34,562 bases of DNA from Caldifarciminota bacterium (GCA_903865935.1 CAIPLT010000072.1:1-34562); one strand, 5' to 3'; shown: positions 22,018-30,027, counted from the stretch's first letter. A program made the numbers and translations. Notes: a model not told the origin generated them from the sequence alone.

Positions 22018-24233
22018 ACATCTGGTTATATATCTTTATAATAATTACCGCCCAGACTGACACCACATCTAAGGTAATCAATTATTCGAGCAAAAATATT
22101 GTCTATTATCCGAGTCAAAATCGTGTTGTCCTGTTAGATTCGGCTCAGGTCACCTATAAAGATCTGGTAGTGGATGCAGACTCGATTGAGTATGATATTA
22201 AAGCCAAAACCTTAAGCGCATATAAGAATGTCCGCTTTCTCACCGAAACTGAGAAAGTTGACGGCATAGAGCTGTTTTATAATCTGGATTCAAAGCGTGG
22301 AGTCATGCGTCGGGCATCGACAACCGTAGAAAACGGTTTTGTTCATGGTCAGGAAATATGGTTGATTAAAGAGAAGACTTTGGAAATAGTCAACGGTTAT
22401 TATACAACCTGTGACCATAATCCGCCCCATTATTATTTCGCCAGTAAGCAGACCAAAGTACTGTTGGATAATACGGCGATTGTTCAGAATCTGGTTTTAA
22501 AGATTCACGGAATTCCTTGTGCAGTCGCTCCGTTCTGGTTTTTCCCGATTAGCAAGCAGAGGAAATCCGGTTTGTTGCCGTTCAAATTTGGGCAGTCGAG
22601 TAGTGAGGGCAGATATGCTAAAGGGGTATCATATTATTGGGTTATTAATGATTATGCGGACATGACGTTTGCCCTGGATGTTATGGAAAAGAAAGGGTTT
22701 CAACCGAAACTTGAGTGTATTTATATTGTAAATCCTTTCGCCCGCGGACAAATCTTGGCATCTTATATTCGTGAAATTGATACCAAACGACATCGCTACA
22801 GTATAAACGCTCAGCATCACTCGCAGTTTCTGTTTAAATCCTATCTGGATGCCTATGTTGACTTTCAGAGTGACCAGAGCTATTTACCAGATTATGCAGA
22901 TAACACTGCCCAATGGTTGAAAAAAGAGTTATACTCGCAGATTTCTTTGAGCCGTGATTTTGAGAAAATTGGTCGGGCATCTCTATTGGTTGAACGACGC
23001 CAGGACTTTGAGAAATTGACACAAAGTTTAAAACTGCCGAATTTTTCAATCAACTTCTATGGTGTACCAATATTTGCCGACTGGAGTTTTACACCAGGGT
23101 TTGGATTAGCAAATACCAAGATGACCTATGACTCAAGTGCAACAAACTCGCGAGAGCGAAAAGTGTCATCTCATTCGTATAGTACTAAATTCGGTTTTTC
23201 TAATCCCAAAACAATTTTTGGTGCATTTAATTTACCAATCAGTATGAACTATAAAATGGAAAATGTTGAATATAAAGACAGTGTTAATACCAGCGATAAA
23301 GAATTTAGCGCCAATACCGGTTTTTCGACATCGCAGACGATTTTTCAGGCTTTAAATGTATCGGAAGGTATCAGTTATAATCACAATATAAATTTTAGCA
23401 ATAATACAATAGCGAATGTTATCTATGACTTAAACCTTGGTTCAAATTTAACATTGTATAGACTTTTTGGAATAGGGGTGGTCGGTATCGAAAATGTCCT
23501 GCATCGTCTAACACCGAGTATCGGTTTTAATCTGCGTCCGCAAACCGATCAAAGACAATTCTGGGCAATTCCGAAATTGGATACAACACCAGAAATTGCC
23601 AATATCGGATTTTCATTAAGCAACTTTTTTCAGGGCAAGTTTACGAAAATATCCGAGAAAAAGGATATCGCTAATATCGGTTTGCAATCAGGTTATGATT
23701 TTAAAACGCGTTTACTGTCAGATTTAAATTTAAACTCTGACCTGTATTTAATTAATGTTCAGGATATGCATCTCACATCAAATTTAAATCTGACTTATCC
23801 ATGGCAAGAACGACCGATCAGTCAAGTCAGGGTTTCAAATATATCAATTAACTCTAATTTTAACTATTCATTTACGAAAAAGGATACAACGACCACGCAG
23901 GCACAAGAGATTATCATAACATTGAATCATTATTTAACTGCGAGTTCCGATGGGCTTACACCTTTGGTTGTTCAGTCCAATATGCTTAATGGCATATTCA
24001 GTTTAGCTCCCAAGGGCTGGCGGTTTGATTTTACCGCCGGTTATAATCTGAAACAAAACAGTCTGACTGATTACAGTATATCAATCTGGAAAGATTTGCA
24101 CTGCTGGGAAGCAATGGTCAATATCAACAAACTGGGCTCGCAATGGGCTTATGATTTCAAGATTCGCATTAAAAAGATACCGGATGTGGCGCTTGGCAAA
24201 GGGATTTTAGGATTTGTTGTTCCGCTACAGTAA
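22014..24233 (+). CDS. lptD: LPS-assembly outer membrane protein LptD (OstA-like)
   Basis: A 739-residue outer-membrane protein expected to insert lipopolysaccharide into the outer leaflet. A very short signal segment (about 1-14) is followed by an OstA/LptA-like beta-jellyroll domain (INYSSKNIVYYPSQNRVVLL to about 150), then a long beta-barrel with alternating strands ending in GILGFVVPLQ. LptD marks include the TTCDHNPPHYYF segment and PFWFFPISKQRKSGLLPFKFG. It is similar in size to LptD of E. coli (784). No LptE, LptA or LptC gene is adjacent. It overlaps the glycosylase by 4 bases and maf by 1 base. Confidence 0.9.
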   Translation: MNIWLYIFIIITAQTDTTSKVINYSSKNIVYYPSQNRVVLLDSAQVTYKDLVVDADSIEYDIKAKTLSAYKNVRFLTETEKVDGIELFYNLDSKRGVMRRASTTVENGFVHGQEIWLIKEKTLEIVNGYYTTCDHNPPHYYFASKQTKVLLDNTAIVQNLVLKIHGIPCAVAPFWFFPISKQRKSGLLPFKFGQSSSEGRYAKGVSYYWVINDYADMTFALDVMEKKGFQPKLECIYIVNPFARGQILASYIREIDTKRHRYSINAQHHSQFLFKSYLDAYVDFQSDQSYLPDYADNTAQWLKKELYSQISLSRDFEKIGRASLLVERRQDFEKLTQSLKLPNFSINFYGVPIFADWSFTPGFGLANTKMTYDSSATNSRERKVSSHSYSTKFGFSNPKTIFGAFNLPISMNYKMENVEYKDSVNTSDKEFSANTGFSTSQTIFQALNVSEGISYNHNINFSNNTIANVIYDLNLGSNLTLYRLFGIGVVGIENVLHRLTPSIGFNLRPQTDQRQFWAIPKLDTTPEIANIGFSLSNFFQGKFTKISEKKDIANIGLQSGYDFKTRLLSDLNLNSDLYLINVQDMHLTSNLNLTYPWQERPISQVRVSNISINSNFNYSFTKKDTTTTQAQEIIITLNHYLTASSDGLTPLVVQSNMLNGIFSLAPKGWRFDFTAGYNLKQNSLTDYSISIWKDLHCWEAMVNINKLGSQWAYDFKIRIKKIPDVALGKGILGFVVPLQ

Positions 24234-24808
24234 TGTTTAAAGAGAATATTTGTCTTGCTTCAAAATCCCCCAGACGCCGGATGTTGTTTAAAAAACTGGG
24301 CATGCAATTTAAAACACTCAATCCTCAAATAAATGAGAAAATCAGCAAGAAGAATCCAAGACACTATGCGATGGAACTGGCTAAACGAAAAGTTGTGGCG
24401 GTAGAGAATAAAATTGACGAAGGGATTATTATTGGCGTCGATACAGTTGTTGTTATTAATAATACAATTCTTGGCAAACCACATAACAAAAATGAAGCAC
24501 GTAATATGTTAAACCTTCTAAGTGAAAAAACACATAAAGTAATTTCCGGTATTTATGTTTTGATTAAACCACAACATAAATTTTGGTGTAAATCAGAAGT
24601 GACATATGTAAAATTTCGTAAATTAAGTAAAAATGAAATAGAACATTATATTTCAACTAGAGAGCCTTACGATAAAGCAGGCGGGTATGGAATCCAAGAA
24701 AATGGGTCAGCTTTTGTTGAAAAAGTAGAAGGTTGTTATTTCAATGTGGTCGGTTTACCGATAAAAAAGCTATTGCTTGGTTTAAAGAGTATCAAGGAGT
24801 TTTATTAA
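24233..24808 (+). CDS. Maf-family nucleoside triphosphate pyrophosphatase
   Basis: A 191-residue house-cleaning enzyme that hydrolyses non-canonical or excess nucleotides, typically dTTP/UTP in the YhdE branch. It shows the Maf motif ASKSPRRRMLF (Ser12-Pro-Arg-Arg15), the catalytic GVDTVVVINNTILGKP, SGIYV and DKAGGYGIQ with KVEGCYFNVVGLP. The start codon shares its A with the lptD stop (TAATG), a strong sign of translational coupling. Its 3' end overlaps the convergent HEAT-repeat gene by 17 bases. Confidence 0.95.
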   Translation: MFKENICLASKSPRRRMLFKKLGMQFKTLNPQINEKISKKNPRHYAMELAKRKVVAVENKIDEGIIIGVDTVVVINNTILGKPHNKNEARNMLNLLSEKTHKVISGIYVLIKPQHKFWCKSEVTYVKFRKLSKNEIEHYISTREPYDKAGGYGIQENGSAFVEKVEGCYFNVVGLPIKKLLLGLKSIKEFY

Positions 24809-26408
24809 ATTGTGAATCAAACGATAATTTTTTAATTGCCAACCGCGCTTCGTTTTTTACTTCTTCTGGTTCGTTACTAAATGGCCAGGGTCTTGTCATT
24901 TTTTTCAGTACGGGTAATGCTTTTATATATCCTAATTCAACGAGTGCTTTAATTGCAGCAATTTTTAAGCCGGTTGACTTGATGTATAAATACCGCTCAA
25001 AATGTTGTGCAACATTCGAGTCACCAATTTTGGCTAAAGCTTCTATTGATGCGATGATGACATTTTCCTCTTCATCTTCTTGAACGATTTTTAACAAAGG
25101 GTCCATTGCGATTGACATTTTTAAACTTCCCAATGATTTTACGGTAGCAATACGAACCAATGTTTCCTTATCTTTCAAACCATACTCAATTAATAAATTT
25201 GCAGCGATTGAGGTTTTTGTTTCCCCCAAGGCAAGACATGCAGCTCGACGAACCCATAATCGTTCATCTTTTAAATTTTGGGCAATTAATGGTACGATAC
25301 TTGAGTCGCCGATTTTAGCGATTAGTCGCGAAACTAAAACTTGCTTGTTCATATCTGGATCAGCAAATAACACAGGTAGATAATTGATAATTTCCTTACC
25401 ACGGTTAATCAAAGATTCAGTTGCGGTGTTCACAACTAATGGGTCGGGATTTTGGAGACAGGTAATTAGATATCGAAGGGTTGATTCGGTTCTAATTTTT
25501 CCAAGAGCAGTGATTGCAGCGAGCCGAACGCTTTGCTCTAAATCGTTGGTTAGTTCGATTAATCTTTGTGCAGCTGCCCGGTCACCAATGTTTCCTAATA
25601 TTTCAACACAAATTTCCCGTACCGCAGGATTATGATGTTTGGTATAGTCCAATATTGGTAAGAGAACAGGTTTACCAATCATCGACAGGTCATGCAAAGC
25701 TTTTGCTCTTGATTCGACGTTGGTTGAGGCTAAGTTTTTTTCATATGACTTTGTCAGCATTTCACCAATTTTCTTTAATGCATACATCGCCGAGTTACGA
25801 ACATTCGGACTTTCATCATTTAGACCAGTTTGCCATAACGCGTCACAAACTCTTACATCGTTAAATTTACTCAATGCTTCAGTCGCAGTCTTGCGTACAT
25901 TTTCACTATTGTCAGATAGCAATGAGAGTACGAGATCGATAGATAACTTATCTTCTAAGTTACCTAAAGCACGAGCAGCAGCAGTGCGGACAGTTGGATC
26001 AGGGTCGGACAAAAATTCTCTGATATATTCTAAAGACCAGAAGTTTTTTATTCCACTCAGTACATCTATCGCAACTGCTCTTGCTTGCCCTCTTTCATCT
26101 TTTAATATGTTGAGTATTTCTGCGCTGATTGAAATATCACCAATTTCAGAAAGAATTTTTGCTGCATTGTTTTGGATTATTTTATTAGGATATTTCAATG
26201 CATCGATTAAATAAGGTATCGCAGGTTTACCAATTTCGAAAATTGTTGATATAATGCTTTGTCTGAGTCCCGGGTCCTCTTCTTCTAACATTGACACTAA
26301 GATTTCCGACGCATGTTCTAATCCTAATTTTCGTAAATTGACTATTGCTTGTATCCTAACAACAGGATTTTTATCGGTTAGCTCTCGGATTATTGTGTTA
26401 TCAATCAT
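24792..26408 (-). CDS. HEAT-repeat solenoid protein (PBS lyase-type repeats)
   Basis: A 538-residue protein made almost wholly of about 17 HEAT repeats of 30-32 residues, each with the pattern D-P-x-V-R-x-x-A-x-x-A-L-x-x-I/L-G (for example DPTVRTAAARALGNLE and ERLWVRRAACLALGETK). There is no signal peptide, membrane segment or catalytic domain, so it should be a cytosolic binding scaffold. Repeats near 355-370 and the C-terminus are less regular. The partner is unknown. It stands alone between maf (convergent) and a long AT-rich leader. No binding site precedes the ATG at 26408. Confidence 0.9.
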   Translation of the reverse strand: MIDNTIIRELTDKNPVVRIQAIVNLRKLGLEHASEILVSMLEEEDPGLRQSIISTIFEIGKPAIPYLIDALKYPNKIIQNNAAKILSEIGDISISAEILNILKDERGQARAVAIDVLSGIKNFWSLEYIREFLSDPDPTVRTAAARALGNLEDKLSIDLVLSLLSDNSENVRKTATEALSKFNDVRVCDALWQTGLNDESPNVRNSAMYALKKIGEMLTKSYEKNLASTNVESRAKALHDLSMIGKPVLLPILDYTKHHNPAVREICVEILGNIGDRAAAQRLIELTNDLEQSVRLAAITALGKIRTESTLRYLITCLQNPDPLVVNTATESLINRGKEIINYLPVLFADPDMNKQVLVSRLIAKIGDSSIVPLIAQNLKDERLWVRRAACLALGETKTSIAANLLIEYGLKDKETLVRIATVKSLGSLKMSIAMDPLLKIVQEDEEENVIIASIEALAKIGDSNVAQHFERYLYIKSTGLKIAAIKALVELGYIKALPVLKKMTRPWPFSNEPEEVKNEARLAIKKLSFDSQFNKTP

Positions 26409-26534
26409 TTTCGTCTAAATACCATAAAGTTAAAATACAAATACCTATATTACAATTTAATTTGTATCGAGTTCAACATTTTTTTGATTGATTTTTCTTA
26501 ACCCAAATTAATATTACAGAATTTGTATAAACAA

Positions 26535-26570
26535 AGTGTATAAATATACACTATTTTCAGTATTTGTCAA
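26535..26570 (-). promoter_or_regulatory. Promoter with overlapping palindrome upstream of the HEAT gene
   Basis: On the minus strand TTGACA (26570-26565), a 16-base spacer and TATATT (26548-26543), 11 of 12 consensus bases. A 7-base-pair palindrome (26535-26541 with 26546-26552) sits over the -10 box and could be an operator. The HEAT gene begins about 130 bases downstream; no other gene was found in between, so a long leader or a small RNA is possible. Confidence 0.6.
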
Positions 26571-26757
26571 GTGAAAAATGATTAAATTTATGTTTAATGA
26601 CAGTAAATAGTACCATAGTTGAATACCTTGTTAAAATAATATTATAATTACTTTAGTGAGAAATCAAATACATCATACAATATCTTACTATCGGTCTCAT
26701 CTAATACTTCAACTGTTCTTTAGTAAATAGTATTTTATTGTTTGGATAGGATTATTG

Positions 26758-26785
26758 TTGACATAAACGATAAAGATAGTAAAAT
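26758..26785 (+). promoter_or_regulatory. Promoter of tRNA-Leu
   Basis: TTGACA (26758-26763), a 16-base spacer and TAAAAT (26780-26785), 11 of 12 consensus bases. The predicted start near 26792 leaves about 50 bases of 5' leader for RNase P removal before the tRNA at 26843. The remaining sequence between the HEAT gene and this promoter (26571-26757) is AT-rich with no gene seen. Confidence 0.75.
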
Positions 26786-26842
26786 AGAAAAGAAGCGCTA
26801 TGTTATTTTATATTTCGTGTCTTCATGGTAAAATTTATCTTA

Positions 26843-26924
26843 GCCGAGGTGGCGGAATTGGCAGACGCGCTAGGCTCAGGACTTAGTGGTGCAAACCATA
26901 GGGGTTCAACTCCCCTCCTCGGCA
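26843..26924 (+). tRNA. tRNA-Leu (anticodon CAG)
   Basis: A class II tRNA of 82 bases. The acceptor GCCGAGG pairs with CCTCGGC, the D arm contains GGCGGAATTGGCAGACGC, the anticodon stem CTAGG/CTTAG holds loop CTCAGGA (anticodon CAG, codon CUG), a short variable arm is TGGT-GCAA-ACCA, and the T arm is AGGGG-TTCAACT-CCCCT. The discriminator is A, as Leu tRNAs require. CCA is not encoded. Confidence 0.96.
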
Positions 26925-26953
26925 TTACGCTGTTACATTGTACTTAGTAAAAT

Positions 26954-26987
26954 AGGGGAGTTGTATCCTTAAGATTTCAACTCCCTT
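26954..26987 (+). terminator. Hairpin downstream of tRNA-Leu
   Basis: A stem of up to 10 base pairs (26954-26963 with 26978-26987, one G-U pair) and a 14-base loop, 30 bases after the tRNA. The sequence after it is T-rich but lacks an uninterrupted T-run, so it is a likely tRNA terminator of moderate strength. Confidence 0.55.
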
Positions 26988-27095
26988 CATCTAAATTTCT
27001 TTTCGCTCCATACCTCGGGAACATGGGTTAGCTATTCGAATAACAACTTCCCTCCCCGTACCATGTTAGAATCAAAATAAACACGAAGAAATTTA
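26988..27095. other. Non-coding stretch with nested inverted repeats
   Basis: No gene is seen here. AACATGG (27020-27026) and CCATGTT (27061-27067) form an outer inverted repeat, and TATTCGAATA (27033-27042) is a palindrome inside it. The C-rich text ACAACTTCCCTCCCC recalls the T-arm and hairpin sequences of the tRNA-Leu unit just upstream, which could be a decayed copy, but it does not fold as a tRNA. Confidence 0.35.
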
Positions 27096-27123
27096 TTGAC
27101 ATCTGCTGCAAATTTAGTATCTT
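27096..27123 (+). promoter_or_regulatory. Candidate promoter of rpmB
   Basis: TTGACA (27096-27101), a 16-base spacer and TATCTT (27118-27123). This would give a leader of about 95 bases to the rpmB ATG, including the hairpin at 27164. A second possible -10, TATAAT at 27200-27205, lies closer to the gene but has no good -35. Confidence 0.55.
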
Positions 27124-27163
27124 ATATTTAATATTATTGAAATATAGAGTTATTTTCTAAAAT

Positions 27164-27196
27164 AAAATAGAGAATAATCTATCAATTCTCTATTTT
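27164..27196 (+). promoter_or_regulatory. 12-bp hairpin in the rpmB leader (possible attenuator or operator)
   Basis: A perfect 12-base-pair inverted repeat (27164-27175 with 27185-27196) with a 9-base loop, ending in a run of five T, lies 28 bases before the rpmB start. As RNA it resembles a weak intrinsic terminator in the leader. As DNA it overlaps the place of a -35 box for the TATAAT at 27200. Confidence 0.5.
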
Positions 27197-27224
27197 TAGT
27201 ATAATTTAGAGTTTGGAGGCATTT

Positions 27225-27413
27225 ATGGCAAAACATTGTGAAATCTGCGGAAAAGTAAGCGTTGTTGGTTCGAATATCAGCCATGCCCATAACGTTACAA
27301 AACGACGATGGGAACCAAATTTGCAGCGAGTGAAAGCTAAAGTTAACGGTGAAGTAAAAAAAATCTGGGTCTGTACACGCTGTATCCGCTCGGGTAAAGT
27401 CGAAAAAGCATAA
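27225..27413 (+). CDS. rpmB: 50S ribosomal protein L28 (bL28)
   Basis: A 62-residue protein starting MAKHCEICGKVSVVGSNISH, the standard L28 start, followed by KRRWEPNLQRVKA and CTRC near the end. Both Cys-X2-Cys pairs (5-8 and about 50-53) are kept, so it is the zinc-binding C+ form. ATG 27225 is preferred over an upstream in-frame TTG because TTGGAGG lies 5-11 bases before it. It begins a short plus-strand run with the SIMPL gene 16 bases downstream. rpmG is not adjacent. Confidence 0.97.
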   Translation: MAKHCEICGKVSVVGSNISHAHNVTKRRWEPNLQRVKAKVNGEVKKIWVCTRCIRSGKVEKA

Positions 27414-27429
27414 TAGAAAAAGAGGAGAT

Positions 27430-28107
27430 ATGGTAAAAAGACTTTTCGTATTATTTTTGCTGGTTTTTGTATTGGGTTATGCACAAGATATCAATAACGG
27501 CCTTTTTGTTACTGGTGAAGGTACGGTTGAAAGCGAACCGGATTTAGCAATTGTCCGGCTCGGAACATCTTTACAGGACCGGACCGCAGACAAAGTCTAT
27601 CAAACGACCAATACAACAATTGATGCGATTGTTAAGGCTTTAGTTAAAATCGGCATTAAATTGGAAGATATTAAAAGCGAAGGTGTCGGATTGTATCCTC
27701 AGTATGATTATGCTGATGGTAAGCAGAAGTTTATCGGTTTTCAGATGAATCATAATCTTTCGATAAAAGTGAAAAAGATTGATAAGATTGCTGACGTGCT
27801 TGATAATGCGACTTATGCCGGAGCAAATACGATTTCCGGTATCTCGTTCGGATTTCAGGACCCGGAAAAATTTATGAGCCAGGCAAGGTCGAAAGCGATT
27901 GATGCAGCGGAAAAGAAAGCAAAAGAAATTGCGCAGAACGCGAATATCAAGCTGGGGAAAATTATCCAAATCACCGAATCATCATATCCGGTTGACTTCA
28001 GCCGAACGCTCGAAACCGGTGCAAATGCCCAGGCAACGATTGTGCCGGGAACAAATTCAGTACGTGCATCGGTGACAATTCGCTATGAAATTGTAGAAAT
28101 AAAATAA
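27430..28107 (+). CDS. SIMPL-domain (DUF541) periplasmic protein
   Basis: A 225-residue exported protein. Residues 1-18 are a signal peptide ending LGYAQ. The rest is one SIMPL/DUF541 domain: VTGEGTVESEPDLAIVRLG, then KALVKIGIKLEDIKSEGVGLYPQYD, and a C-terminal ISFGFQDPEKFMSQARSKAIDAA followed by an Ala/Lys-rich helix and VPGTNSVRASVTIRYEI. The family includes the oxidative-stress protein YggE of E. coli and the signalling-linked SIMPL; its biochemical role is unclear and some members form oligomeric rings. AGAGGAG precedes the ATG. It may share a transcript with rpmB. Confidence 0.92.
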   Translation: MVKRLFVLFLLVFVLGYAQDINNGLFVTGEGTVESEPDLAIVRLGTSLQDRTADKVYQTTNTTIDAIVKALVKIGIKLEDIKSEGVGLYPQYDYADGKQKFIGFQMNHNLSIKVKKIDKIADVLDNATYAGANTISGISFGFQDPEKFMSQARSKAIDAAEKKAKEIAQNANIKLGKIIQITESSYPVDFSRTLETGANAQATIVPGTNSVRASVTIRYEIVEIK

Positions 28108-28121
28108 TCAAAGAGGTATAT

Positions 28122-29078
28122 ATGAATATATTAATTACAGGAATTACCGGTTTTGCCGGAAGTCATCTGGCGGAATTTTTACTTAAAGAGAAAAAAGGCA
28201 AGGTTTTCGGAACATTTCGCTGGCGTTCACCAATGGAAAATATTCAGCAAATCCGAAATAAATTGACGCTGTATGAATGTGACTTGAGAGACGCATCGTC
28301 ATGTTATGAGCTGATAAGAAGAGTTAAACCGTCAATGATTTTTCATCTGGCAGCCCAAAGTTATGTACCGATGTCATGGACCGCACCAGGCGAAACTCTA
28401 ACGACCAATATTATCAGCGAGTTGAACATATTCGAAGCGGTTCGCAGTCTAAATCTGGGGGATTGCCGAATCCAGATTGCTGGTTCGAGCGAAGAGTATG
28501 GAATGGTTATTCCAAGCGAAACACCGATTAAAGAAACTAATCCTTTGAGACCATTGAGTCCGTATGGGGTTAGTAAGGTGGCACAGGATTTACTCGGTTA
28601 TCAATATTATAAAAGTTACGGTATCAATATTATCCGTACACGCGGATTTAATCATACAGGTCCGCGCCGCGGTGAGGTGTTTGTTACATCTAATTTTGCC
28701 AAGCAGATTGTCGAGATTGAGAAGGATATGAGGGAACCGGTTATTTATGTTGGTAATCTTGAAGCAGTACGCGATTTTACCGATGTGCGTGATGTTGTAC
28801 GCGGATACTACATGGTGCTAAAAAATGGCAAGAGCGGTGATGTATATAATATCTGCAGCGGTAAAGGTTATAAAATTAAAGAGATGCTCGATATTCTCCT
28901 GCAACTAGCTGACTGCGATATCAAAATCATCCAGGACCCGAGTCGTTTGCGACCATCTGATGTTGAACTGCTTATCGGCGACCCGGCCAAAGTACGTAAA
29001 GCAACTGGCTGGAAACCAGCAATACCGTTCAAAAAGACAATGAAAGATTTATTGGACTTTTGGCGCGAGAAGATTTAA
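28122..29078 (+). CDS. GDP-mannose 4,6-dehydratase
   Basis: A 318-residue extended short-chain dehydrogenase that should turn GDP-mannose into GDP-4-keto-6-deoxymannose. It has GITGFAGSH (7-15), HLAAQSYVP, the catalytic Ser123-Glu124 region in AGSSEEYG, Tyr148-X3-Lys152 (YGVSK), FNHTGPRRGEVFVTSNFAKQ and NLEAVRDFTDVRDVVR. It matches the shorter (about 320-residue) dehydratase branch common in environmental bacteria. AAAGAGG precedes the ATG, 14 bases after the SIMPL gene. The next gene looks like the matching reductase. Confidence 0.87.
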   Translation: MNILITGITGFAGSHLAEFLLKEKKGKVFGTFRWRSPMENIQQIRNKLTLYECDLRDASSCYELIRRVKPSMIFHLAAQSYVPMSWTAPGETLTTNIISELNIFEAVRSLNLGDCRIQIAGSSEEYGMVIPSETPIKETNPLRPLSPYGVSKVAQDLLGYQYYKSYGINIIRTRGFNHTGPRRGEVFVTSNFAKQIVEIEKDMREPVIYVGNLEAVRDFTDVRDVVRGYYMVLKNGKSGDVYNICSGKGYKIKEMLDILLQLADCDIKIIQDPSRLRPSDVELLIGDPAKVRKATGWKPAIPFKKTMKDLLDFWREKI

Positions 29079-29100
29079 TCCGATAAAAACTTCTGTTCAA

Positions 29101-30027
29101 GTGAATAAAATCTTAATTACCGGTATTGAAGGTTTTGTCGGTTCTTATTTAGCTGAGTATCTTCAAAAAAAGAAATATAAAATATTTGGTATTCATTTCG
29201 TTGAACCGGTCAAGAAAATCGGTAAATTATACCGATGTGATATTAGAGATTATCCAAATACATTAAAAATTATTAAAGAGGTTAAACCAGATGCGGTATT
29301 TCATTTAGCCGCTCAAAGCTCGGTTGCGCAGGGCGAAAAAAATATATTGAATACATTTTCAATAAATGTTCAAGGCACACTAAATATTTTAGAATCAATA
29401 AGACAATCCAATATGAAATCGAGGGTTGTCTATATATCTTCCTGTGCGGTTTATGGTCAGAGCAATATCAAACTAACCGAAAATTCAAATACTAAACCGA
29501 TAAGTTTTTATGCAACGAGCAAATTGTGCTCAGAAAAGATTTGTCAATATTATGCTAATAATTATGGTTTAAACATCGTAATGCTTAGACCATTCAGTCA
29601 TACCGGAGCTGGACAGAGCGAACATTTCATCTTTCCTCGGATTGCCAAGCGAGTTGCGGAAATCGAAGTTGGGCTTGCCGAACCTTTACTGACCGTTGGT
29701 AATATTGACATTAGACATGATTATATGGACGTTTTAGACATAATGCGAGCTTACGAACTTGCTTTGACCAAATGTAAAAGTGGTGAGGTGTACAATATTA
29801 CAAGCGGTAAACCCCGCCGGATCAGAAAAGAGATTGAATATATTATATCACTTACTAATAAAAATATACAAATTGAGAGTGATAATAGTTTAATACGTAC
29901 CAATGACATTTCTTTATTGACTGGCAGTGCTCAGAAATTCCGTAAATTGACCGGCTGGAAACCACAGATAAATTTCCATAAAACTTTAGCCGGCCTTTTA
30001 AATTATTATCGGGGAAAAATCAACTAA
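29101..30027 (+). CDS. GDP-4-keto-6-deoxymannose reductase (Rmd-like)
   Basis: A 308-residue short-chain dehydrogenase related to its upstream neighbour. It shows GIEGFVGSY (8-16), HLAAQSSVAQG, a SSCAVYG active-site segment (Ser114), Tyr137-X3-Lys141 (YATSK), FSHTGAGQSEHFIFPRIAKR and NIDIRHDYMDVLD, the Rmd pattern. The likely product is GDP-rhamnose (D form) for surface glycans. The start is GTG at 29101 with no obvious binding site, 22 bases after the dehydratase. The tail overlaps the convergent glycosyltransferase by 8 bases. Another 4-keto reductase is possible, so the sugar is inferred. Confidence 0.8.
   Translation: MNKILITGIEGFVGSYLAEYLQKKKYKIFGIHFVEPVKKIGKLYRCDIRDYPNTLKIIKEVKPDAVFHLAAQSSVAQGEKNILNTFSINVQGTLNILESIRQSNMKSRVVYISSCAVYGQSNIKLTENSNTKPISFYATSKLCSEKICQYYANNYGLNIVMLRPFSHTGAGQSEHFIFPRIAKRVAEIEVGLAEPLLTVGNIDIRHDYMDVLDIMRAYELALTKCKSGEVYNITSGKPRRIRKEIEYIISLTNKNIQIESDNSLIRTNDISLLTGSAQKFRKLTGWKPQINFHKTLAGLLNYYRGKIN

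Noticed and set aside
22014-22041. Selenocysteine insertion at the TGA ending the endonuclease III-like gene
   Set aside because: Tempting because TGA is at a Cys position, but no SECIS-like hairpin follows, only about 7 residues would be added, and ATGA overlap is an ordinary coupling arrangement.
25384-26214. Several open frames of 80-160 codons on the plus strand
   Set aside because: They lie opposite the HEAT-repeat gene, whose repeat pattern is unmistakable; the opposite frames show no domain and are shadows.
27000-27075. A second tRNA after tRNA-Leu
   Set aside because: The outer repeat and C-rich stretch do not give an acceptor stem, D arm and anticodon loop together.
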